DNA of 10,179 nt from Ruminococcus sp. UBA4385 (GCA_002391065.1 DGRP01000040.1:1-10179); one strand, 5' to 3'; positions 1 to 7,169 are shown, counted from the first letter of the stretch. A program made the numbers and translations. The notes: generated from the sequence alone by a model not told the origin.

Positions 1-573
1 GTTACACATGACCAGACAGAGGCTATGACCATGGGTGATAGGATCGTTGTTATGAAGGACGGCTATATCCAGCAGATCGATACACCTACAAACCTTTATC
101 AGAGCCCTGTAAACCAGTTCGTTGCAGGATTCATCGGCTCACCTCAGATGAACTTCATTGATGCTAAGCTTCTCAAGGAAGACGGCAAGTACATTGTAGA
201 GTTCGGCTCTGAGGATACAAAGACAACAAGAGGCGTTAAGTATCAGGTAGTTGTACCTGAGAGCAAGGCTGATCCCGAGGCACTTGAGCCGCTGGTAGAT
301 CAGGAGGTAGTTCTCGGTGTAAGACCTGAGTGTATCCATGACGAGCCTGCATTCCTGGCTCAGGCTACAACAGGTGTTATCAATACAACTGTAGAAGTAA
401 CAGAAATGATGGGTGCTGAGACTTATCTGTACCTCAACTGCGAGGGAATTCAGCTGACAGCAAGAGTTTCTCCTCGTTCCGATGTTCGTCCTCAGGACGA
501 TATTCAGGTTGCTATCGATCCTAACAGGATCCACATCTTCGATAAGGAAACTGAGAAGACCGTACTTAACTAA
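1..573 (+). CDS. Carbohydrate ABC importer ATP-binding subunit, MsmK/UgpC type (C-terminal part)
   Basis: The gene is open at the left edge; 190 residues before the TAA are visible. The first visible residues, [14 protein letters not shown], hold the ATPase switch histidine (H3) and the end of the nucleotide-binding domain. GSPQMNF follows at about residues 46-52, the usual hinge into the C-terminal regulatory part. The rest is beta-rich and TOBE/OB-like, with VVLGVRPE and a terminal RIHIFD segment typical of MsmX/MsmK/UgpC proteins, which are usually about 370 residues long. Family knowledge: such ATPases sit on the inner face of the membrane and power uptake of oligosaccharides, one ATPase often serving several importers (MsmX in Bacillus). 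No permease or binding-protein gene is visible nearby, which would suit a shared ATPase. A strong terminator follows at once. The class is secure; the exact substrate cannot be told. Confidence 0.93.
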   Translation, partial: VTHDQTEAMTMGDRIVVMKDGYIQQIDTPTNLYQSPVNQFVAGFIGSPQMNFIDAKLLKEDGKYIVEFGSEDTKTTRGVKYQVVVPESKADPEALEPLVDQEVVLGVRPECIHDEPAFLAQATTGVINTTVEVTEMMGAETYLYLNCEGIQLTARVSPRSDVRPQDDIQVAIDPNRIHIFDKETEKTVLN

Positions 574-583
574 GAAACCGATT

Positions 584-616
584 ACAGCCCTTCCGATAAC
601 GGAGGGGCTGTTTTTA
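584..616 (+). terminator. Rho-independent terminator after the ABC ATPase gene
   Basis: The arms at 584-595 (ACAGCCCTTCCG) and 600-611 (CGGAGGGGCTGT) pair over 12 positions with a single T·G wobble. The loop is ATAA, and TTTTT follows at 611-615. It ends the ATPase transcript and separates it from the lipoprotein gene, whose ribosome-binding site lies only a few bases further on. Confidence 0.93.
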
Positions 617-631
617 TACGGAGGGTATACT

Positions 632-1906
632 ATGGATTTGAAAAGACTAGGAGCAGGGCTTTGTGCCGTTATTATGTGCGTGGCGCTCCTCGGTGGCTGC
701 GGCGACAGCGGAAGCAGTTCTGTGAGTGAAAAAAGCAGTTCGGCTTCGTCAGCGGCATCGCAGGGAAGCGCTGAGAGCCGTGAGGAGATCAAGCCGCCCG
801 AGACTGATGAGGAGTGGGAGCAGGCTATGTTCAAAAAGGCGCTTGTCAGCTACGGAAACGCAGGCCCTATGCAGAGGGTGATCGAGAAGGCTCAGAAGGG
901 CGAGGAGGTAACTATCGCATACCTCGGCGGCTCTATCACTGAGGGCATATCGGCAGGCCCCGACCTTTGCTATGCAAAGCTGACATACGAGCATTTTGCC
1001 GAGAAGTACGGCACAGGCGACAACGTTAAGTTCGTGAACGCAGGCCTCAGCGGTACGCCCTCAAAGCTTGGGATACTCAGGCTGAACAGAGACGTTCTTG
1101 TGCATGAGCCCGACATCTGCTTTATCGAGTTTGCCGTGAACGACGGCAACGATCAGGATCATCAGAACGCCTATGAATCCATAGTGCAGACCCTTATCGG
1201 CAAGGGTATAGTGCCTGTGCTGCTGTTCTCGGTAACGGCTGAGGACTATTCCGCACAGGACTATATGAAGCAGATAGGAGAGGCCTATGACCTGCCGATG
1301 ATCTCCTACTGTGATGCGCTGCGCTTCCTGTTTGAGAATAACAGAATGACGTGGGAGGATTTCTCGGACGATCAGTCTCACCCGAATGTTGAGGGTCATG
1401 CTCTGGTGGCTTCGATGATAAACTACTACTTCGACACAGTTGTTGATGCCGAGGATAAGGGCGAGCTTATGATACCCTTTGAGCCTGTGTTTGCACCCCG
1501 TGAGGTCAATGCGGGAATGTATGAGAATGACAGCCTTACCCCGACCTCTCTCGGAAGCTGGGTGGAGGGCTCAAAGATAGCAAGCTTCACAAACGGCTGG
1601 AAGCATGAATCCGACGCTGGAAACGAGCCTATAGTGTTTGAGTTTACCGATAAGAAGTTCCTCTACATGATCTACCGTGAGGTCAATAAGGGCAACTACG
1701 GAAAGATACACGTCAAGGTCACGGCAGACGGGGAGCTCTATAATGAGGTTGATATAGACCCGATAAGCCCGACAGGCTGGGGAAATGCTCAGGTTGTGAA
1801 TATCGCTATGAAGCCTGCTCCCGTGAAGTATACTGTGGAGATATCTATGGCCGAGGGCGATGAGGAAACCTATTCCGAGGTGCTGGGCTTCGGGTATACA
1901 GAATAG
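632..1906 (+). CDS. Secreted lipoprotein, SGNH/GDSL-type hydrolase (esterase-like)
   Basis: The product has 424 residues. The ATG at 632 was chosen because GGAGGG lies 6 nt upstream and the protein then begins with a lipoprotein signal peptide: MDLKR, a hydrophobic stretch, and the lipobox L20-G21-G22-C23. A Ser-rich linker covers about residues 25-50. The SGNH domain spans about 90-270: block I is GGSITEG with nucleophile candidate Ser101, block II is the NAGLSG glycine (G138), block III is FAVND with Asn170, and block V is Asp247-x-x-His250 in DQSHPN. About 150 further residues look beta-rich and may form an accessory domain. Family knowledge: many surface SGNH proteins of plant-fibre bacteria remove acetyl or other ester groups from polysaccharides, but the substrate is not readable here. 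The gene is flanked by terminators on both sides, so it appears to be transcribed alone. The promoter must overlap the upstream terminator or lie in the ATPase gene; none is obvious. Confidence 0.87.
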   Translation: MDLKRLGAGLCAVIMCVALLGGCGDSGSSSVSEKSSSASSAASQGSAESREEIKPPETDEEWEQAMFKKALVSYGNAGPMQRVIEKAQKGEEVTIAYLGGSITEGISAGPDLCYAKLTYEHFAEKYGTGDNVKFVNAGLSGTPSKLGILRLNRDVLVHEPDICFIEFAVNDGNDQDHQNAYESIVQTLIGKGIVPVLLFSVTAEDYSAQDYMKQIGEAYDLPMISYCDALRFLFENNRMTWEDFSDDQSHPNVEGHALVASMINYYFDTVVDAEDKGELMIPFEPVFAPREVNAGMYENDSLTPTSLGSWVEGSKIASFTNGWKHESDAGNEPIVFEFTDKKFLYMIYREVNKGNYGKIHVKVTADGELYNEVDIDPISPTGWGNAQVVNIAMKPAPVKYTVEISMAEGDEETYSEVLGFGYTE

Positions 1907-1948
1907 AATACGCTGAGGCGCTGCCTTAATCGTTTTCGGCATAAAACA

Positions 1949-1989
1949 AGGCTCCTGCGTGGGATAATTCACGCAGGAGTGCTTTTGTT
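1949..1989 (+). terminator. Rho-independent terminator after the SGNH lipoprotein gene
   Basis: The arms CTCCTGCGTG (1952-1961) and CACGCAGGAG (1970-1979) pair perfectly over 10 bp with an 8-nt loop. A T-rich tail (TTTTGTT) begins at 1983. It lies about 45 nt past the stop codon of the lipoprotein gene. Confidence 0.9.
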
Positions 1990-1990
1990 A

Positions 1991-2031
1991 TGTGCAAAAT
2001 GTATATTCTGTTCGGGCTGATTTGTGCAAAA
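1991..2031 (+). repeat. 9-bp direct repeat TGTGCAAAA upstream of the dynamin operon promoter
   Basis: TGTGCAAAA occurs at 1991-1999 and again at 2023-2031, 32 bases apart start to start, close to three helical turns. Both copies lie 30-75 bases upstream of the -35 element, where an activator or repressor could bind. The core TGCAAAA recurs at 7168-7174, upstream of the 742-residue gene. Chance recurrence of so short a word in AT-rich DNA is quite possible. Confidence 0.35.
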
Positions 2032-2063
2032 GGGTAAAATTTCGGACTTATTCCCGGTAATTC

Positions 2064-2093
2064 TTGACTTGCATTTTATAATTGTGTTATAAT
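2064..2093 (+). promoter_or_regulatory. Sigma-A type promoter of the dynamin-like operon
   Basis: The -35 element TTGACT (2064-2069) is separated by 18 bases from a perfect -10 hexamer TATAAT (2088-2093). The predicted transcript start is near 2100, about 105 bases ahead of the first start codon at 2207. It is the best promoter match in the window and faces the operon. A second TATAAT at 2077-2082 is too close to this -35 to be its partner. Confidence 0.8.
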
Positions 2094-2110
2094 ATTGTTA
2101 ATGATGTTCG

Positions 2111-2172
2111 GCGGACATTTTGCGCTCTGAAACGTTTACGTCAGAAGGCAGAGCTCTATATGTGGTGTCCGT
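2111..2172 (+). promoter_or_regulatory. Possible structured 5' leader of the dynamin-like operon
   Basis: Within the predicted untranslated leader, CGGACA (2112-2117) is the reverse complement of TGTCCG (2166-2171), extendable by G·T pairs on both sides. Nested inside, GCTCTG (2124-2129) is the reverse complement of CAGAGC (2149-2154). The nested pairing could form an elongated or branched RNA structure. It matches no riboswitch class that I recognise. The stems are short, so this is a weak call. Confidence 0.3.
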
Positions 2173-2195
2173 ATTTGTGCCAGAAATTCGGGAAC

Positions 2196-2200
2196 GGAGG
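2196..2200 (+). promoter_or_regulatory. Ribosome-binding site fixing the start of the first dynamin-like gene
   Basis: GGAGG lies 6 nt upstream of the ATG at 2207. The reading frame is open further upstream to a TTG at 2120, but no Shine-Dalgarno sequence precedes that codon. The GGAGG therefore decides for 2207. Confidence 0.85.
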
Positions 2201-2206
2201 TTTGTT

Positions 2207-4258
2207 ATGGAAAAACAGATTGACTACGGCAGTTATAAATCCTATAAGGAAACGGTCTCGACCCTGACCGGAAACCTGAAGGAACTGCTGTCGCTCAGTG
2301 AGGAGATCTCGCTCGTCAATACGGCTGAGTCTATCAAGGAGACACTTGAGAAAACTGCTGAGGAGCACTTTGAGGTTGCTATCGTTGGTGAGTTCAAGAG
2401 AGGAAAGAGTACTCTTATTAATGCTATGCTCGGTCAGGAGGTGCTTCCTGCCGATGTTCTGCCTGCGACTGCTACGCTCAACCGTGTAACCTACAGCGAG
2501 GAGCCCTATGTGCAGGTAGAGTACAAGAACGGCAACAGCGAGAGAGTTGATATAAACAAGCTTGAGGACTATGTAACAAAGCTTACTGCGGAGTCGGAGG
2601 AGAGAGCCGAGACCGTTAAGGAGGCTACGGTTTACTACGATACTGAGTTCTGCAAGAACAATGTTGATATTATCGACACTCCCGGTCTTAACGATGATGA
2701 GCAGATGACAAGCGTGACCCTGTCCATACTGCCGAAGATAGATGCGGCTGTTTTCGTTATCAGTGCGAACTCGCCGTTCTCGCAGTTTGAGAAGGAGTTC
2801 CTTGAGAAGAAAATGCTGACCTCCGATGTGGGAAGAATTATCTTCGTTGTAAACTGCTTCGGTACTTTCTCGCAGGCTGACGAGAATAAGATCGTCGAGA
2901 CTGTAAGGGCTAGAATCGGCAAGTATGTTATGGAGAAGGCCAAGAAGGTCATGGGCGAGGACTCCAGAGAGTTTGCCGTTTACAAGAGAAAGATAGGCAC
3001 TCCGAGAGTTATCGGCGTGTATGCTAAGCAGGCATTGACAGCTAAAACTCAGGGCGATAAGGAAATGCTTGAGAAGTCGAACTTCCCTGAGTTTGAAAAT
3101 GCCCTTGAAACAATGCTTACCAAGGAGCGAGGCGTAATTGCCCTCCAGATACTTGCTAATAAGATCACAAACTCGGGCACCGAGATACTGCGTTCTGTTG
3201 TTATGCAGGAAAATGCCCTCATGATGGCGAACGATGAGTTTATGGAGAAGTACGATCAGGCTATCAAGGAGATAGACGAGATCAGAAATAAAAAGCGTCA
3301 GGAGTTTGTAAAGATCAATGACGCTGCGAATAACGTCTTCAATGACCTGCAGCCTGTCCTTGACAGCTACTGGACAAACATCGAGCAGACCGCTATGGAC
3401 GTTATTGATAACTTCCAGATGTCCTCAGAGGATTTCAAGAAGGATCAGTTAAAGCTTATTACCGCAAAGCTTACCGAGAAGATCAAGGAAGGCATTGAGG
3501 CAAGAGCTCAGATAATCTGTGAGCAGATACAGAACAGCATTAACGTTGCCGTAAGCTGTGAGGCTGAAAGACTGCAGGAGTTCGAGGACGAGTTCTTCGA
3601 GTCCGTTGCAAGGATACAGCAGATGTTCACTATATCCGACAGAGTGGCTTCAAAGGGCGGTACTATTGATAAGATCATAGGCGTGGCTATAGGCTCTTAC
3701 GGTGTGGGAGGACTGTTTCTCGGCTTCCGTGAGTCGGGCATAAAGGGTGCGCTGCTCGGCGGTGCTACAGGCTTTGCAGGCTTCTATGCTACATACTATA
3801 CTGCGTTCTTCTTCGCAGGCTTTCTGGGTATTACCGCAACGCTGCCTGTTACACTGTTCCTTATGGCTGTGGCAGGTATTGCAGGTACGTTTACCTCGAA
3901 CTTTGCTATTGATAAGATACTTGTTAAGGAGAAGATAGACAAGTATAAATCCAACTATAAAACTCAGGTGAAGAAGCAGTTCCACGAGATGAGACTGAAC
4001 AACGACTTTACCGAGACTGTCCGCCGTCAGGTATTCTCAGCATTTGAAGGCCTGAAGGGCAAGATCGAAAACGAGACAGAGATCATCCTGCGTGACACTC
4101 AGGAAACTCTTGATAATCTTAATGACCTCAAGACAGAGAAGAGCAATATCTCGCAGAAGGAAATGGAGAGACTCCATGACATCGCCGAGACTGCAAGCAA
4201 TATCGTTCAGGACGCTTACGCTGTAAGAAGAGTTCTGACAGAGGCTATGGAAAGCTGA
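2207..4258 (+). CDS. Dynamin-like GTPase with hydrophobic hairpin (operon gene 1)
   Basis: The product has 683 residues. The P-loop GEFKRGKS is at residues 61-68, switch threonines lie in PATATLN, and the G3 motif DTPG is at 157-160. The expected G4 position reads VVNCFG (N216-C217-F218-G219), which lacks the Asp that normally gives guanine specificity. Charged, mostly helical stretches follow and probably form the dynamin stalk. Residues 490-563 are glycine-rich and strongly hydrophobic, broken by RESGIKG, and look like a membrane-inserting paddle or two to three membrane spans. The C-terminal 120 residues are again helical, as in bacterial dynamins where this part folds back onto the stalk. 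Family knowledge: bacterial dynamin-like proteins bind and reshape or fuse the inner membrane on GTP hydrolysis and often occur as unequal pairs. It is the first gene of a three-gene operon behind a strong promoter. Confidence 0.88.
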   Translation: MEKQIDYGSYKSYKETVSTLTGNLKELLSLSEEISLVNTAESIKETLEKTAEEHFEVAIVGEFKRGKSTLINAMLGQEVLPADVLPATATLNRVTYSEEPYVQVEYKNGNSERVDINKLEDYVTKLTAESEERAETVKEATVYYDTEFCKNNVDIIDTPGLNDDEQMTSVTLSILPKIDAAVFVISANSPFSQFEKEFLEKKMLTSDVGRIIFVVNCFGTFSQADENKIVETVRARIGKYVMEKAKKVMGEDSREFAVYKRKIGTPRVIGVYAKQALTAKTQGDKEMLEKSNFPEFENALETMLTKERGVIALQILANKITNSGTEILRSVVMQENALMMANDEFMEKYDQAIKEIDEIRNKKRQEFVKINDAANNVFNDLQPVLDSYWTNIEQTAMDVIDNFQMSSEDFKKDQLKLITAKLTEKIKEGIEARAQIICEQIQNSINVAVSCEAERLQEFEDEFFESVARIQQMFTISDRVASKGGTIDKIIGVAIGSYGVGGLFLGFRESGIKGALLGGATGFAGFYATYYTAFFFAGFLGITATLPVTLFLMAVAGIAGTFTSNFAIDKILVKEKIDKYKSNYKTQVKKQFHEMRLNNDFTETVRRQVFSAFEGLKGKIENETEIILRDTQETLDNLNDLKTEKSNISQKEMERLHDIAETASNIVQDAYAVRRVLTEAMES

Positions 4259-4273
4259 TAGAGGTCAGCATAA

Positions 4274-4288
4274 GGGGTACTATGCCCC
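4274..4288 (+). other. Small hairpin between operon genes 1 and 2
   Basis: GGGGTA pairs with TGCCCC (one T·G wobble) around the loop CTA, in the 63-nt gap between the first dynamin-like gene and the pseudo-M48 gene. There is no T tract, so it is not a terminator. It could affect mRNA stability or the ratio of the two products, or be incidental. Confidence 0.3.
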
Positions 4289-4321
4289 GACATATTATCA
4301 AGTTTCTAAGGAGGACACGCA

Positions 4322-5311
4322 ATGAGTGAAATATCATTGGCAAATGAAAACCCCCTTCTTCAGATAGACACAAGCTTTCGTACATATCTCAATGCGTATA
4401 CGAGAAGCTATCAGAGTCATATAGTTGACGGAGCACTTGACTATGCCTTCGAGTCGGACTTTGCCGTAAGGCAGAAGATACTCGGTCTTACAGGTGCGGG
4501 AAAGCTTTTCAAGGCGGCAGGCGGTCAGGACGTTTCGGCAGAGGCTAAGGTCCTGTTTATGAAATGCAATCAGGTAGGACCGCTTAAATATCCCGAGATA
4601 TATGACATTGTGAAAAAGTGCAGTGAACGGCTGGAGTTCGCTCTGCCGATCGTGTTTATCAGAGAAGACCTTGACAGGGCGCTGATCTACTCTATCGCCA
4701 GCGATATGATAGACCCGTGCATTGTTATTACTAAAAAGCTGGTGGAAACAAAGAGCACCGACGAGCTTACCTTCCTTATCGGAAGCGAGTGCGGAAGGCT
4801 TATGAATAACCACTGCGTATACAATATGGCATTTACCTATCTGAACTTCAATAAGCAGGTTTACAGACCTGCGGAGAGGTCATATAACCAGACCGTGAGC
4901 AAGCAGCTTTATGCGGCGCTCGTTCAGTGGGTGAACTATGCTGACATCACAGCCGACAGAGCAGGCATGATCTGCCTTGATAAGCCCGGAAGGTTTATCG
5001 AGATCATGTGCTCGGTCTATGCTGATGAGTATGTGGACTTTTACGGCAGGTCGCAGAATGAGCTGGATTCCTTTATGCTTCAGCAGAGGGCGGAGAGCGT
5101 TCACACTGTTGCTTCAAGAAGCCTGTCTACAGACCGCAGTCTCAGTGAGCTTGAAAGGCGTATACTTGCCTCGAATGAGTTCCTGCACTGCAGCACTCTC
5201 TATGAGTGGAGACGTGACCTTGACGGCTCGCAGGAGCACCTCGTTTCGGGTCAGATCTGTGATGTCCGCAGCAGCGTAATACTGGGAAACGGAGGGTCGC
5301 TTGATGGATAA
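4322..5311 (+). CDS. M48 metallopeptidase-like protein with a degenerate active site (operon gene 2)
   Basis: The product has 329 residues; the ATG at 4322 follows AAGGAGG by 7 nt. Residues about 110-215 follow the layout of M48 (HtpX-like) peptidases: a strand and CIVITKKLVE segment, then DELTFLIGSECGRLMNNH, then ADITADRAGM. In active M48 enzymes the second block is HExxH and the third holds Glu before xxADR. Here the first zinc histidine is Ser155, the catalytic Glu156 remains, the second histidine is Arg159, and the third ligand position is Asp208. Zinc binding and proteolysis are therefore unlikely; the gene is otherwise intact. No signal peptide or membrane span is seen, unlike HtpX, so the protein is probably cytosolic. 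Its place between two dynamin-like genes, overlapping the second, suggests an adaptor, scaffold or sensor in the same complex. The fold assignment is by motif only. Confidence 0.72.
   Translation: MSEISLANENPLLQIDTSFRTYLNAYTRSYQSHIVDGALDYAFESDFAVRQKILGLTGAGKLFKAAGGQDVSAEAKVLFMKCNQVGPLKYPEIYDIVKKCSERLEFALPIVFIREDLDRALIYSIASDMIDPCIVITKKLVETKSTDELTFLIGSECGRLMNNHCVYNMAFTYLNFNKQVYRPAERSYNQTVSKQLYAALVQWVNYADITADRAGMICLDKPGRFIEIMCSVYADEYVDFYGRSQNELDSFMLQQRAESVHTVASRSLSTDRSLSELERRILASNEFLHCSTLYEWRRDLDGSQEHLVSGQICDVRSSVILGNGGSLDG
5291..5296 (+). promoter_or_regulatory. Ribosome-binding site of operon gene 3 inside gene 2
   Basis: GGAGGG lies within the last codons of the pseudo-M48 gene, 7 nt before the ATG at 5304. 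It supports ATG 5304 over the adjacent in-frame TTG at 5301, and it points to translational coupling of genes 2 and 3. Confidence 0.75.
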
Positions 5312-7100
5312 TTTAAGCAGGAACGTTTCCGAAGATATTAACGCTATCCGTGAAAAAATGAAGGCGCTCTATGAAGACCCGAAGATAGCAGAAATGCTCG
5401 GGGCTGACTTTATAGACGAATTGAAGGAATGGGATTCGGTAGTTGAGAAAAAATGCGAGGAGCCATTTACCCTCGTTATACTGGGTGAGTTCAAGAGAGG
5501 AAAGAGCACGATAATCAACGCTCTGCTCGGCAAGGAGCTTGCACCTATAAATGTAACTCCCGAGACCTATACTATAAATGAGATCTCCTTCGGCAACATT
5601 CAGACGGTTGAGGCTATACTTGAAAACGGCACAAGAGTGCCCCTCACGCTTGAGGATATAACAAGAGAACAGCTTGAGAAGAGAATGAAGCTCTTCCCAA
5701 GCCCGATAAGCTATGTTCAGATAAAGGATAATTCTCCGATACTTAAAGAGCTCAGGATAGTTGACACCCCGGGTCTCTCCGATCTGGAGTCGCTTGACAA
5801 GCAGGTAATGGACTACATCGTGAATGCAGACGCTATTATGTTTGCAGCATCGTGTCTGCTGCCGTTCTCGGAGACTGAGCAGATATTCTTAGCAAGCCAT
5901 GTCAGACCGCAGCGCTTCGGTATGCTCTACATTCTGGTCAATATGATCGACGCTATGAATACTCAGAGAGATGTTGAGAAGATACTCAGACGTATCAGGA
6001 ATATCTCCGAGAGGATAGTGCCTAATGCTATAGTTTACGGCATAAGCGCAAGAGATGAGCTCGGCCGCAAGACCGATAAAGAAAGACCTGTCGATAAGGG
6101 AACAAGAGAGTTCTATGAGACACAGTTCTTCCAGTTTGAGCTGTCGCTGCAGCGTGACATCATCATGCAGAAGGACGTTATCAGAAACAGGCGAGTGTTT
6201 ACTATGCTTGACCAGATGTGCTCGGAGACAGCAGCTAAGCTCAATATTATCAGCGAGATGGCAGAGCTTGACAAGGCAAAGCTCGAGGAGCGCAGCCGTG
6301 ACTTTGAGGAGCAGTGCAAGCAGCTTGAAGCTGCCCTCAATGAGAAGAAGCCGCAGCTTCACCTCTCTATTCTTGAAATGCAGCAGGAAGCTGAAAAGTG
6401 GATGTATGAGTTCTTCTCAAAGCTGCGTGCAAGCATTCTGGAATGCCGCGGACAGGACGAAGAGGGCAACGATATATTCAGCCCCGATGATATTGAGAAG
6501 TTCTTCTATTCGTTCCTTATGGAGAAGGTAGGAGAGGCATACAGAACCTGTATTGAGACGCACAGAGACAGGGTAGCTGAGCTTGTCGAGAAGATGAGCC
6601 GTGAGCTCGCAGCGGCACTCGGAATCGAGGATCTGTCGGCAGTGTCGAAGGCGCCGTCGGTTGAGAGGATCATGATGTCGCTCAATAAGAACGTTACAAG
6701 GTCTGTAATGGGTGTGAAGCTGTTCGCAACAAGCGAGGCTTTCCCGCCTGAGACTATGTCGGTGTTCAGTGTTATCCTCAAAAAGAAGAAGCAGACCGAC
6801 ATTATCGACATAGCGCTTGAAAACTATGATGATATAAGAAATAATATAGTCAAGGATATCAAGAACGTTTATGCCGACCTTGAAACCAAGGCGGCCGCAA
6901 GGCTTGACGGCCTGTATCTCTATCAGGTTGAAATGGGCAGAGAGGCGCTCTCACAGGCTCAGCATATGATGACCGACCATGACAATACGGAGATACGTCA
7001 GACACTCAGCGAGGCGAAGGCGCTTCTTGAAGAGCCGAGGGCTATCATTAAGGAGAACTATGATGCGCTGACCGATTCGGTAAACGCTGATGGGTTCTGA
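5304..7100 (+). CDS. Second dynamin-like GTPase, no hydrophobic segment (operon gene 3)
   Basis: The product has 598 residues. The gene overlaps gene 2 by 8 bases, with its ribosome-binding site inside gene 2. The P-loop GEFKRGKS is at residues 61-68, the same position and sequence as in gene 1. Switch threonines lie in the segment NVTPETYT, G3 DTPG is at 154-157, and G4 is N213-M-I-D216, an acceptable N-x-x-D motif. From about residue 290 to 385 the protein is long-helical and charged (coiled-coil-like), and most of the remaining C-terminus also looks helical. I see no hydrophobic paddle, so membrane contact may depend on the gene 1 partner, on a basic patch (KKKK near residue 495) or on lipid-binding loops. 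Family knowledge: paired dynamin-like proteins with one membrane-anchored and one soluble member form hetero-oligomers in several bacteria. A terminator follows directly. Confidence 0.87.
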   Translation: MDNLSRNVSEDINAIREKMKALYEDPKIAEMLGADFIDELKEWDSVVEKKCEEPFTLVILGEFKRGKSTIINALLGKELAPINVTPETYTINEISFGNIQTVEAILENGTRVPLTLEDITREQLEKRMKLFPSPISYVQIKDNSPILKELRIVDTPGLSDLESLDKQVMDYIVNADAIMFAASCLLPFSETEQIFLASHVRPQRFGMLYILVNMIDAMNTQRDVEKILRRIRNISERIVPNAIVYGISARDELGRKTDKERPVDKGTREFYETQFFQFELSLQRDIIMQKDVIRNRRVFTMLDQMCSETAAKLNIISEMAELDKAKLEERSRDFEEQCKQLEAALNEKKPQLHLSILEMQQEAEKWMYEFFSKLRASILECRGQDEEGNDIFSPDDIEKFFYSFLMEKVGEAYRTCIETHRDRVAELVEKMSRELAAALGIEDLSAVSKAPSVERIMMSLNKNVTRSVMGVKLFATSEAFPPETMSVFSVILKKKKQTDIIDIALENYDDIRNNIVKDIKNVYADLETKAAARLDGLYLYQVEMGREALSQAQHMMTDHDNTEIRQTLSEAKALLEEPRAIIKENYDALTDSVNADGF

Positions 7101-7111
7101 TTTGCAGTGTT

Positions 7112-7142
7112 ATAGACCACACCGAAAGGTGTGGTCTATTTG
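7112..7142 (+). terminator. Terminator of the dynamin-like operon
   Basis: ATAGACCACACC (7112-7123) and GGTGTGGTCTAT (7128-7139) form a perfect 12-bp stem closed by a GAAA tetraloop. The following T run is short (TTT), but the stem is very stable. It begins 12 bases past the stop codon and separates the operon from the 742-residue gene. Confidence 0.87.
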
Positions 7143-7169
7143 TAAACTACAGACGATATCAGACTTTTG

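Noticed and set aside
482..631. N-terminal extension of the SGNH lipoprotein frame back into the ATPase gene
   Set aside because: It would cross the terminator at 584-616 and bury the signal peptide. The ATG at 632 has a ribosome-binding site and gives a proper lipoprotein leader.
139..834. Long antisense open frame across the ATPase gene end and the lipoprotein start
   Set aside because: It runs opposite a clearly recognisable ATPase, spans a terminator, and has no family features. Other antisense frames in the window are of the same kind.
2120..2206. Upstream TTG start that would add 29 residues to the first dynamin-like protein
   Set aside because: It has no ribosome-binding site, it lies close to the predicted transcript start, and the ATG at 2207 has a well-spaced GGAGG. 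With 2207 the P-loop also falls at the same residue as in the paralogue.
2082..2267. 61-codon open frame over the operon promoter and leader
   Set aside because: It begins inside the promoter, upstream of the -10 hexamer, so its start codon would not be transcribed. It has no ribosome-binding site and runs into the dynamin gene in another frame.
7112..7139. Perfect 12-bp inverted repeat considered as a mobile-element end or operator
   Set aside because: Its place 12 bases after a stop codon and its GAAA tetraloop fit a transcription terminator better.
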